The position numbers and the translations under genes are program-made. Source: a virus. From it: a DNA stretch of 31,724 bases. A model generated the notes under the pieces. It was not told the origin of the DNA and made no database searches. It worked only from the letters and a program-made list of their open reading frames with translations. This document shows positions 6,873 through 14,537 of this stretch, piece by piece. Each line of letters starts with the position of its first letter. Positions within the stretch are counted from its first letter, which is position 1. Where the stretch lies: positions 1 through 31,724 of IMG/VR virus record IMGVR_UViG_3300028835_000902. One strand, written 5' to 3'.

Positions 6873-8381
6873 TTAACCACCCATCGCCCACCCGCCAATT
6901 TTTCCTCCTAATGCTGCACCACCTGGACCACCAAGGAAAGAACCACCTAAAAATCCCAGTGTTGAGCCTAAACCCGGACCTTGATTAGCCATTTGCGCCT
7001 GATAAGCGTTCATATTTGCTTGATTTTGCATCTGAGCATTTGACACGGCTAAACCAGCATAATCAGGCGCATTGACTTGAGGTGCGTTAATTGTCCCAAA
7101 TTGTGGCATTGTCGGTGCTGAACCAGTCATGAATGTAGAAAGTTCTTGTAGTGTTTGGTTTCTTGGCAATAATAATTCTTGTAGACTTTGCTGCCTCATA
7201 CCAAGCTGTTGAGCTAAATCAGCACGTCTTTGATTTTCCATCTGAAGGTTAGATGATAATTGTTGAGCTAAATCAGCACGTCTTTGATTTTCCATCTGAA
7301 GGTTTTCTTCAAACTCTTGTTTTCTCATACCCAATCTTTGGGCTAAATCAGCACGAGATTGACCTCCAGCTTGCAATTTTTCTTGAAATTCTTGTTCTCG
7401 CATGCCTAATTGTTGAGCTAAATTTGCACGTAATTGACCTTCAGTTTGTAGTTTCTCTTGAAACCCTTGCTCTCTCATGCCTAACATCTGAGCTAAATTT
7501 GCACGTAATTGACCTTCAGTTTGTAGTTTCTCTTGAAATCCTTGTTCTCGCATGCCTAATTGTTGAGCTAAATCAGCACGCATTTCACCACCTGCAAATT
7601 GATTAGTAGCTAATCTGAAATCATTTTCTCGACGGTTGATTTCATCCATTGCTGATTCCCACCCCGTGGCCCCGTATGTAAATCCTTGATTAGCCAATCG
7701 AGTTTCAAGAGCAGCTCTATCAGAAGTTTGCTGAGGTCGGAATCTTTCCATTGTTGAATCAATAATACTTTGCCTTGTGGCTTGATCAGCAATCGGCATA
7801 GCTCCCATGCTAAAATCTTGCCTACTAGCTTGATCAGCAATCGGCATAGCCCCCATGCTAAAATCTTGTCTACTAGCTTGGTCGGTAATCGGCATTGCCC
7901 CCATACTGTAATTCCGTGTCGCCGCTGTAGGCATAGCTCTCATACCTAATTTTTGTCCAGGTTGATAACGATCAATAATTGCCTGGATTGATTCTTGACT
8001 TCCCGCTTGACCAGTCTTAGGCATAGGGCCAAGACTAGACATGTCAATAGGACTAGAATACATTTTTTCTGTCTTGCCCATTAACTGACCAGCAAGATTT
8101 CCATATTGACCTTTTAAAGATCGTTGTTGATCCAATAAACCTTGTTCTATTGGATTGAGTTCTTGGACCATCCTTGTACGTTGTATACCTTCAGTAGAAA
8201 ATGCATCTGGTCCTGAAATATTCTCATATCTTAAGGTTCCATATGGTGTCTGTTGAGATGTAGACTCTTGTAATTGTTTATTATATAAAGCAGCCTTTTT
8301 TCCAAATTCATACTGAGATTCAGCTGTTTCCCAAGGATCAATTTTTATAGGCGCAGGAGGTGCTGGGGAAGATTTACCCAT
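6873..8381 (-). CDS. Internal virion protein with two families of tandem repeats
   Basis: This 502-residue protein starts MGKSSPAPPAPIKIDPW, a common opening for proteins in this slot of marine-type podoviruses. It contains four copies of a 16-residue unit built on SMGAMPIADQASRQ (roughly residues 157-205). After these come about five and a half copies of a 25-residue helical unit (RANLAQQLGMREQGFQEKLQ; roughly 258-405), then a Gln-rich segment and a Gly/Phe-rich hydrophobic tail (STLGFLGGSFLGGPGGAALGG) suited to membrane insertion. The start overlaps the GNAT-like gene by 8 bp, so they are probably coupled. An ejection or internal-core role is inferred. The repeat number is likely to vary between relatives. 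Confidence 0.65.
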   Translation of the reverse strand: MGKSSPAPPAPIKIDPWETAESQYEFGKKAALYNKQLQESTSQQTPYGTLRYENISGPDAFSTEGIQRTRMVQELNPIEQGLLDQQRSLKGQYGNLAGQLMGKTEKMYSSPIDMSSLGPMPKTGQAGSQESIQAIIDRYQPGQKLGMRAMPTAATRNYSMGAMPITDQASRQDFSMGAMPIADQASRQDFSMGAMPIADQATRQSIIDSTMERFRPQQTSDRAALETRLANQGFTYGATGWESAMDEINRRENDFRLATNQFAGGEMRADLAQQLGMREQGFQEKLQTEGQLRANLAQMLGMREQGFQEKLQTEGQLRANLAQQLGMREQEFQEKLQAGGQSRADLAQRLGMRKQEFEENLQMENQRRADLAQQLSSNLQMENQRRADLAQQLGMRQQSLQELLLPRNQTLQELSTFMTGSAPTMPQFGTINAPQVNAPDYAGLAVSNAQMQNQANMNAYQAQMANQGPGLGSTLGFLGGSFLGGPGGAALGGKIGGWAMGG

Positions 8382-8805
8382 AATTTAAAAATTTCCTTTG
8401 ATAATCAGGTTTTAACATACCTAATATTACTGCATGTTTATCTTTGCCGTAATTATGATTTAAAATAGCTTCTTGGACAAACCCTATGTGTTTCATGGTT
8501 TTCAAAGCTTTAATATTATCAACACTTATACTTAATAAAATCTTGAAGCAATCTAATTGATCATATGGGTATTGTAATAGTTTCCATATGATCTCTTTTT
8601 TTGCCCACATTGGACTAATAGCAGCCATACTCATTTGGATAATGCGAGCTTCAGGTTGATAATCATGATAAACCACACCTGCAATTAATTTAGAACCGCT
8701 TGAAACTCCGATAGCTACACAACACTCAAGCCTATGAAGACTATCAACTCTATCAATAACCCATTTTGTCACAAGTTTATCATGTCCATATAACAATTCA
8801 CTCAC
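8374..8805 (-). CDS. GNAT-like N-acetyltransferase-fold protein
   Basis: The 143-residue product has a GNAT pattern: a central strand region (LIAGVVYHDYQPEARIIQMSMAA), a helix after ISPMWAKKEIIWKLLQYPYDQL, a strand (CFKILLSIS), then the C-terminal signature VDNIKALKTMKHIGFVQEAIL. Proteins of this fold often sit beside the tail and internal-protein genes of podoviruses; their substrate is not known. The usual acetyl-CoA-binding Q/R-x-x-G-x-G/A is not clear, which may mean reduced activity or divergence. It overlaps the large tail gene upstream by 4 bp and the internal-protein gene downstream by 8 bp. Confidence 0.7.
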   Translation of the reverse strand: MSELLYGHDKLVTKWVIDRVDSLHRLECCVAIGVSSGSKLIAGVVYHDYQPEARIIQMSMAAISPMWAKKEIIWKLLQYPYDQLDCFKILLSISVDNIKALKTMKHIGFVQEAILNHNYGKDKHAVILGMLKPDYQRKFLNYG

Positions 8806-11800
8806 AACTGACCGCCTTTAATGAAAGTAAGATTTGTTGATATCCATGATGTGTTACTACTAGTACTGCTAATTCTAACTCGAACGCTACCTGATCGCCC
8901 ACGACCACGGACACCACGCCAACCTCTAAATATTATCCCTTCGGTTCCCCATACGCCAACACTCCATAAACTGCTACCCCATACGGCAGAATTTGGAGAG
9001 CTTGCTTGTGGAGAGGCAGTCGGCAACCGAATATTAAAATCAGTGTTAAAATCAACTGCTGCATTCGGATTCCCTGTACTTTCAAATATGGGTTCTACCA
9101 ATTTGAAAGCTTTTCTAACATTGACACTTTTAAAATATGAAAATGCCTGAATCGCATCGACTGCCACATTTGCGCCGTTATCTGATAAACCATCATCTGC
9201 TTTATACGTTTTTCCATCAAGTCCACCAAAAAACAGATTATCGTTAAGTAGTCCCCAACATAACGCATTCATCCCAGTGTATCGACAGGGTGCGCCTGTA
9301 ATCGTATTAAATACGTATTGATGGTATATATTGTCCTGCTGTGGCACGTTAAATAATAACTGAGTGCCTTTAGGATAGACAATGGGTTGCCACCCAAAAA
9401 CATTTTTGGAATCCCGTACAGAATCATTAACTGCTTTTGCTATCTGGTCCGACAATGCCACCAACCTAGATTGACTTCTATCAGTTGATAAAATAGCCGA
9501 TAAAGGTACAAATCCGTCTTGGGTAATAATCACAACATCAACACCAGCTTTAACTAGGCATCTCCTACCTATGGGCTTTCCAATACGAAACACACCAATT
9601 AATTGCCAAGTTGATGCAGAAGCAGGATCAAATCCGTTGTATACTATTGCTTCACCTTCGCTTGTGATAAAAACAGCCACATCATCCATGCCTTCACCAG
9701 AATCCCGTGTCCAAGTACCCATAGCCATGATAAAACCACCAAGACGGGAAATTCCTCCCAATGGGAATTCTGTAGCTGCACCACCAATGCTATTAACCGG
9801 AAGATACCATGCAGATAATGAACCTACTTCGCCACACCATAAACGCCGTTGATGAATATTATTCCATACAAGATTGGTAACAGTAGGACCAGTTATAGCA
9901 GGTGTAGTTCCCCACGTTGAACCATTATAAACAACTGGAGTATCCTCCCCGTTCATCAATGAAATGAATTGTCCCGCTGCTGTACTGATTTGGACATATT
10001 GCCAACGATTGTTTGAATGAAGACCAGGAGATCCCATATTATACTCAAAAATGGAATCGTTTTCTCCACCAAGCATAAATATTTTAGTACCGTCGTTATT
10101 GAAAACTATTCCTGTTGGATCAGTATCTTCTGAATATACTGATTTTGTAACTTGAACCGCTGATAATGTTGACAAATCGTACGCTGTACTCAGATCGTAT
10201 TCGTAAATTGAACTGTTAGTAGTGCCAATCATGAAAATTTTGGTACCATCGTCATTGAAAATTATCTCAGTTGGTCCCGTATCTTCCGAAGCTATGGATT
10301 TCGTTACCTGAACAACTGACAATGTAGATAAATCAAATGCTGTTGATAAATTGTATTCGTAAATAGAATCATTCTGACTACCAACCATGAATATCTTGGT
10401 ACCATCATCGTTGAATGCTATTCCTTCCGGATTACCATCTTCTGATTCTATGGATTTTGTTTCTTGAACTGCCGATAATGTCGATAGATCATATGCTGTA
10501 GATACATCATATTCATTAATTGCTGCTTCAGTTGTGTCTAGATTGTATTCATTAATTGAATCATTCTGAGCACCAATCATGAATATCTTGGTTCCATCGT
10601 TGTTGAATGCTATTCCATTTGGGAAACCATCTTCCGAATTTACCGATTTTGTCACCTGAACCGCTGATAATGTTGATAAATCATATGCTGTACTCAAATT
10701 ATATTCATTAATATTATCACTTCCTTGCCCAACCATAAAAATCTTGGTTCCATCGTTGTTGAATGCTATTCCTGTTGGTTGTGTATCTTCTGAAGTAACA
10801 GATTTCGTTACCTGAACTGCTGATAACGTTGATAAATCGTATGCAGTACTCAAATTATATTCAAAAATAGAATCAGTTTGATTACCAACCATAAAAATCT
10901 TGGTTCCATCGTTGTTGAATGCTATTCCTGTTGGTTGTGTATCTTCTGAAGTAACAGATTTCGTTACCTGAACTGCTGATAACGTTGATAAATCGTATGC
11001 AGTACTCAAATTATATTCATGGATGGAATCATTCTGGAAACCAACCATAAAAATCTTGGTTCCATCGTTATTGAAAGTAATGTCATATGGGAACGTATCT
11101 TCTGAAGCTACAGATTTAGTTACCTGCACCGCTGAGATACTGTTTAAATCAAATGCAGTACTCAAATTATATTCATGGATGGCGCCACTCACTTCTCCAC
11201 ACATGAATATCTTTGTACCATTATCGTTAAATGCTATTCCACTTGGAGTATTATCTTCTGAATTAACAGATTTAGTCACCTGAACCGCTGATAAACCGTT
11301 CAAATCATATGGAGTACCTAAACCATTAGCACCAACCAAAAACAATTTAGATCCATCATTATTAAAAATTATTCCACTTGGAGCAGTATCTTCAGAAGCG
11401 ATGGATTTAGTCACCTGAACAGAAGATAATGTTGATAGATCGTATGCGGTACTCAGATTGTATTCATAGATAGAATCGTTCTGGCTACCAACCATAAATA
11501 TCTTAGTACCGTCACCATTGAATATAATCCCTTCAGGAACCGTATCTTCTGCTGTGATAGATTTCGTCACCTGAACCGCTGAAAGATTTTCTAGATCGTA
11601 TCCAAAAATAGCAGTGCCGCCAGAAACAGGAGAACCTACCGCACCAGCGCTGGTAACATCATAAATACCACCAGAATTTGCACCGAACAATTCACCAACC
11701 CCAGACAAAGTGACGTACTCAATCAAAGTTTCAACATTGCCAATCATCCCAGTCGCATGTTCGGTGTATCCACGACGCATGATCACACGGTCAGTAGAAG

Positions 11801-11930
11801 GGAACCAATTGTCCAATTTTACAGCATTTTCAATCGGCATGTCAGATAATGCGTTGCGAGTATCCCACCCACCAGTTGGCGATTGGATAGCAACAGATGA
11901 ATTTGTTCTTCGACTTCCAATCGTTCGCAT
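8802..11930 (-). CDS. Tail / packaged-DNA stabilisation-like protein split by ten 52-residue repeats
   Basis: Residues 1-108 (AIQSPTGGWDTRNALSDMP, NWFPSTDRVIMRRGYTEH, GGIYDVTSAGAVG) and about 636-1042 (RWQYVQISTAAGQFISLMNG, RLWCGEVGSLSAWYLPV, a C-terminal WRGVRGRGRSGSVRV) form a protein typical of podovirus neck/tail modules, with a place like that of P22 gp10 or a tail tubular protein B. About 515 residues would be its normal size. Between GSPVSGG and LHSNNRW lie ten repeats of about 52 residues like those at 1192-2196. Repeat 2 is shortened and repeat 7 has a 12-residue extra piece. The insert falls between two beta-rich parts and keeps the frame, so a decorated but working virion protein is likely. 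The gp10 label is by position and general pattern only. Its end overlaps the GNAT gene by 4 bp. Confidence 0.7.
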   Translation of the reverse strand: MRTIGSRRTNSSVAIQSPTGGWDTRNALSDMPIENAVKLDNWFPSTDRVIMRRGYTEHATGMIGNVETLIEYVTLSGVGELFGANSGGIYDVTSAGAVGSPVSGGTAIFGYDLENLSAVQVTKSITAEDTVPEGIIFNGDGTKIFMVGSQNDSIYEYNLSTAYDLSTLSSVQVTKSIASEDTAPSGIIFNNDGSKLFLVGANGLGTPYDLNGLSAVQVTKSVNSEDNTPSGIAFNDNGTKIFMCGEVSGAIHEYNLSTAFDLNSISAVQVTKSVASEDTFPYDITFNNDGTKIFMVGFQNDSIHEYNLSTAYDLSTLSAVQVTKSVTSEDTQPTGIAFNNDGTKIFMVGNQTDSIFEYNLSTAYDLSTLSAVQVTKSVTSEDTQPTGIAFNNDGTKIFMVGQGSDNINEYNLSTAYDLSTLSAVQVTKSVNSEDGFPNGIAFNNDGTKIFMIGAQNDSINEYNLDTTEAAINEYDVSTAYDLSTLSAVQETKSIESEDGNPEGIAFNDDGTKIFMVGSQNDSIYEYNLSTAFDLSTLSVVQVTKSIASEDTGPTEIIFNDDGTKIFMIGTTNSSIYEYDLSTAYDLSTLSAVQVTKSVYSEDTDPTGIVFNNDGTKIFMLGGENDSIFEYNMGSPGLHSNNRWQYVQISTAAGQFISLMNGEDTPVVYNGSTWGTTPAITGPTVTNLVWNNIHQRRLWCGEVGSLSAWYLPVNSIGGAATEFPLGGISRLGGFIMAMGTWTRDSGEGMDDVAVFITSEGEAIVYNGFDPASASTWQLIGVFRIGKPIGRRCLVKAGVDVVIITQDGFVPLSAILSTDRSQSRLVALSDQIAKAVNDSVRDSKNVFGWQPIVYPKGTQLLFNVPQQDNIYHQYVFNTITGAPCRYTGMNALCWGLLNDNLFFGGLDGKTYKADDGLSDNGANVAVDAIQAFSYFKSVNVRKAFKLVEPIFESTGNPNAAVDFNTDFNIRLPTASPQASSPNSAVWGSSLWSVGVWGTEGIIFRGWRGVRGRGRSGSVRVRISSTSSNTSWISTNLTFIKGGQL
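10029..11603. repeat. Ten tandem 156-bp coding repeats inside the tail gene
   Basis: The repeat unit is 156 bp (52 codons). Copies are diverged except for 10729-10863 and 10885-11019, which are identical over 135 bp exactly one period apart, indicating a recent duplication or gene conversion. A 73-bp run at 10297-10369 is also identical to 1457-1529 in the other repeat gene. Confidence 0.9.
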
Positions 11931-11972
11931 TGTCGATATCCTTATTTTAATAACGGTATTTTGGTAATTTAA

Positions 11973-12272
11973 TTATGTTCTACTTACTAAAACACTTTCC
12001 CATTGTCTATGGCGTTCAGAAATTAAAATCACATGTACTATATTTGCAACTTCATCAATATCATATACAACAATATAATTATCAAATGTGAAAAAATTAA
12101 CACCATTGAAAATTGTACCAGTGTTAGGAAAAGAACTTAAAATATTAACTGTTCTTTCTTTTAAAGAAATAGCAAACTTTATGGCATTTTCTGGACTGTT
12201 TTGAAAGATATATTCAATGATTTCATCAAAATCATCATCTGCTGACTTTGTAAACCGAACTTTATATTTCAT
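11973..12272 (-). CDS. ParE/RelE-family toxin
   Basis: The 99-residue product has the ParE-type pattern: an opening strand and helix (YKVRFTKSADDDFDEIIEYI), a second helix with NAIKFAISLKERTVNILSSFPNTG, then NYIVVYDID and VANIVHVILISERHRQW at the end. Members of this superfamily inhibit gyrase (ParE) or cleave mRNA on the ribosome (RelE); the sequence does not decide between them. The ATG directly follows the TGA of the partner gene. The pair is wedged between the adaptor and the large tail gene, inside the virion operon. It could stabilise the element or the operon, or be a hitchhiker. Confidence 0.8.
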   Translation of the reverse strand: MKYKVRFTKSADDDFDEIIEYIFQNSPENAIKFAISLKERTVNILSSFPNTGTIFNGVNFFTFDNYIVVYDIDEVANIVHVILISERHRQWESVLVSRT

Positions 12273-12557
12273 TCAGAACATCTTTTCAATCATAGCTATT
12301 TTTTTATCAAAATAATCTGCATCAGCAAGAAATGTCTCACCAGTAGCTATTTGTTTTCGTCCTAATTCCAAACGCTCAAGAAAAATTTTTTTATCCATTA
12401 TAGTTAACTTTTTCAAATTATCATCAAATTTACTCACTTCATCTGTATATGAAATCTGTTTCTCTGAAATATGACCTAATAAAAATCCCAACTTAGATTC
12501 TTCTATAGTTTCCAACCTCTTTGCAATCTTGGAAGAAAATTCTCGGTCCACTCTCAT
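12273..12557 (-). CDS. Probable antitoxin partner of the ParE-like toxin
   Basis: I chose ATG 12557 (MRVDREF), because GGAG is 9 bases upstream; a GTG at 12572 is also possible but would include that site. The 94-residue product is charged and helical (EFSSKIAKRLETIEES, DNLKKLTIMDKKIFLERLELGRKQI). It sits immediately upstream of the toxin with abutting stop and start codons, the usual antitoxin-toxin order. The stretch ERLELGRKQIATGETFLAD resembles the C-terminal toxin-binding helix of ParD-like antitoxins. A clear N-terminal DNA-binding motif is not visible, so the antitoxin call rests mainly on context. Confidence 0.65.
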   Translation of the reverse strand: MRVDREFSSKIAKRLETIEESKLGFLLGHISEKQISYTDEVSKFDDNLKKLTIMDKKIFLERLELGRKQIATGETFLADADYFDKKIAMIEKMF

Positions 12558-12602
12558 GATATAAGACTCCACATTAAAATAATCTGTCGTACTTAATTAC
12601 TT

Positions 12603-13331
12603 CTAAAAATCACCACCATATGAAGCACGAGAGGCTTTTGGTGCGCCATCAAAATGTCTTGTATTTTGAGAAAACAAATCCCCTGTGACAGCAATGTTAT
12701 CAGTCGATGCATCATTATCAATCAACCTAGTAATCATTTCTTTTGCTTCAAAAGCTGACGCACTAGTCGGTTCACCCTCTAAGCTCAACCATTCATATTT
12801 CACAACAGATATGATCAACTCTGAATCCAAACGGGGTGTATCATCATCTGAAGACATAGCAGACAAGCCATTCCCTGTTAAATCTTCACACCAAAATTTG
12901 CTGATATACTCAAAGGCCAAAGATGCGCCTGAATCAAAAATTGGCTGTGTTAAAACGGAACCACCTCGAAATATAAATTTCTTATTTTGACTAGAAAAAG
13001 TTTGAACTTTTAACCCGTTCCATTCTACTGCGGATACCGGACCACTCAATAAATTATTACTAGATCTGTCCCAAAAAGTTTCTGGAACAAACCGATCAAA
13101 ATCGTTAGGCATGTCAATAAAAGGTATTAGAATTTCAGAACCATTCGCTGAAAAAGCATGTTCAACCCTTAAAATATTCCAATTATAAATCCTCATTAAC
13201 CGTGTTCCAACTTTGTTTACGAGTCTCAATATCTTTTGTGCTTCTGGATCGGAATTCTGAACAATGTTTTCGAATCTCGGCCCATTTGTTTCATCTGCAA
13301 CAGCTACTGCTATCTCCAATAACGTTGCCAT
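12603..13331 (-). CDS. Neck adaptor / tail accessory factor-type protein
   Basis: The 242-residue product starts ATLLEIAVAVADETNGPRFENIVQNSDPEAQKIL, followed by LVNKVGTRLMRIYNWNILRVEHAF, the pattern of podovirus adaptor proteins (P22 gp4-like in role). These assemble below the portal after DNA packaging and close the head. The C-terminal half has a conserved-looking region with FEYISKFWCEDLTG, then DTPRLDSELIISVVKYEWL. It lies between the coat cluster and the large tail gene, the expected place. The family resemblance is good; no lysozyme motif is present. Confidence 0.7.
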   Translation of the reverse strand: MATLLEIAVAVADETNGPRFENIVQNSDPEAQKILRLVNKVGTRLMRIYNWNILRVEHAFSANGSEILIPFIDMPNDFDRFVPETFWDRSSNNLLSGPVSAVEWNGLKVQTFSSQNKKFIFRGGSVLTQPIFDSGASLAFEYISKFWCEDLTGNGLSAMSSDDDTPRLDSELIISVVKYEWLSLEGEPTSASAFEAKEMITRLIDNDASTDNIAVTGDLFSQNTRHFDGAPKASRASYGGDF

Positions 13332-13332
13332 T

Positions 13333-13560
13333 TTAAATTACCTTAACATATATCGTTGTTGAATGATCACCTGTACAATTACTACAAGCGATTGGGCTAT
13401 CAAACCAACCTTTCGGAATCCATCCATCTTTAAAATCCATCATCTCAACAACACCTTTTGGGCCATTTCGATAGCCCGTTGTCGGACCATCAGAGGCCAT
13501 AAACCCTTTAGCAACACGATTTCTCATAGGAAGTGGTGGAGGAGCTATAGATTTTACCAT
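13333..13560 (-). CDS. Small unknown protein of the late operon
   Basis: I chose ATG 13560 (MVKSIAPPPLPMRNRV), with GAAAGG 8 bases upstream, over a TTG at 13575. The 75-residue product has a Pro-rich start, a Gly-rich middle (ASDGPTTGYRNGPKGVVEMMDF) and the end GWFDSPIACSNCTGDHS. The C-S-N-C pair could bind a metal but is alone. It overlaps the DUF115-like gene by 53 bp in another frame and ends 1 base before the adaptor start. Similar short Pro-rich proteins occur beside podovirus adaptors; function unknown. Confidence 0.6.
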   Translation of the reverse strand: MVKSIAPPPLPMRNRVAKGFMASDGPTTGYRNGPKGVVEMMDFKDGWIPKGWFDSPIACSNCTGDHSTTIYVKVI

Positions 13561-14302
13561 TCGTTTGCCTTTCAAAATATTCGTGCATAGATCTGGTGAC
13601 GTGAGTTACTTCAAAAAATCTATGCTCAATTAAACTAGATAAAAACCCGCTACCTTTTATCAAAATCCCCTTCGGTAATCCACGTGAAAGCTCTGCAAGA
13701 AATTCAGCCTGCATAATAAATTGTGAACACGTAATATATTCTACACCACCACATCTAACCCATATTTTAGATAGCGAATCATTTTTATAAATATGAGTAT
13801 CAGCAACGCCAAAACAGGACTGACAACCATAAAAAGTAACATGTTTATAACCACTTTCAGCTGCAACCATCGGAGCAGTTGCAGTTGCTGTTGTACTATA
13901 TTTAACGTCATTTACACCAAGCCAAACGATTTCGTTAACTTTATCACCAAGATAATCAAAAATATCTTGGTGAACCGTATCAGCTAAAATAGCTTTATGT
14001 ACATTTTTAACCAACGGTACTAATAAATGAGAAGGATCAATAGCATAAAAAATAGCATTGATTCCAACCGATCTACACCAATCATATGCCCCGTTAATAG
14101 CCCATATTTCACCATCAAAACATTTCAATTCGTCAATAAAATTTCCGATATCTGGGCTACCACCAACTACTGCAAGGTGGGGTTCTACCATACGTTTTCC
14201 AACTTTCTGAATACCTCTACATCTATTTACTTTTTTATTTTCACAAATTTGTTCATCTGATACGTTGTTTAAAGCTTTAAATGTTATTTGATTATTCACC
14301 AA
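13508..14302 (-). CDS. DUF115 / MptE-like phage protein
   Basis: The 264-residue product has an N-terminal NVSDEQICENKKVNRCRGI, then a Rossmann-like core: HLAVVGGSPDIGNFIDELK, GEIWAINGAYDWCRSVGINAIFYAIDPS, NEIVWLGVND and KHVTFYGCQSCFG. Proteins with this pattern are annotated as DUF115 or 6-hydroxymethylpterin pyrophosphokinase MptE-like, and recur in phage structural clusters and glycosylation loci. The substrate is unknown and sugar transfer is only a possibility. The start is TTG 14302 or GTG 14299, both with poor ribosome sites. ATG 14191 would omit the VSDE segment, which seems part of the family. It lies 3 bases after the capsid-neighbour gene. Confidence 0.6.
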   Translation of the reverse strand: MVNNQITFKALNNVSDEQICENKKVNRCRGIQKVGKRMVEPHLAVVGGSPDIGNFIDELKCFDGEIWAINGAYDWCRSVGINAIFYAIDPSHLLVPLVKNVHKAILADTVHQDIFDYLGDKVNEIVWLGVNDVKYSTTATATAPMVAAESGYKHVTFYGCQSCFGVADTHIYKNDSLSKIWVRCGGVEYITCSQFIMQAEFLAELSRGLPKGILIKGSGFLSSLIEHRFFEVTHVTRSMHEYFERQTNGKIYSSSTTSYEKSCC

Positions 14303-14305
14303 AAA

Positions 14306-14509
14306 CTAACCGCCAATCAGACCTTTTGAAGTCAATTCATCAATTAATTCGTTAACAACAGAAACCGTCGTACCCAGTGTGGCAGCAGATGCCAAATTTG
14401 TAAGCGTGACTTTTACAGATGGCGTACCACCAAAAAAAGCAACTTTCTCACCAGTCTGACCAAGACAAGTTCCATCAGGATTCCCATCACCTATAAATTC
14501 AACAGCCAT
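14306..14509 (-). CDS. 67-residue capsid-neighbour protein (decoration/head-fibre type)
   Basis: The short product contains IGDGNPDG, then GEKVAFFGGTPSVKVTL, then a helix-rich end TVSVVNELIDELTSKGLIGG. Short proteins with K-(V/I)-(A/G)-FFG-TP-V followed by a helix are frequent directly downstream of phage coat genes and are usually called head-fibre, decoration or minor virion proteins. It follows the coat gene by 28 bp. Its complete sequence reappears as the N-terminal domain of the repeat protein at 1192-2196, so one gene seems to be a duplicate of the other with or without the repeat domain. The exact structural role is inferred. Confidence 0.65.
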   Translation of the reverse strand: MAVEFIGDGNPDGTCLGQTGEKVAFFGGTPSVKVTLTNLASAATLGTTVSVVNELIDELTSKGLIGG

Positions 14510-14537
14510 CTTGTATTTTCCCTTTTAATATTAATAA

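Noticed and set aside
7253-7606. Plus-strand open frame of 117 codons inside the internal-protein gene
   Set aside because: It is the complement of the 25-residue repeats on the minus strand, has a repetitive hydrophobic translation and no ribosome site.
1192-11930. Diversity-generating retroelement acting on the repeat genes
   Set aside because: No reverse transcriptase and no adenine-biased template/variable pair was found; variation between repeats looks like ordinary divergence plus recombination.
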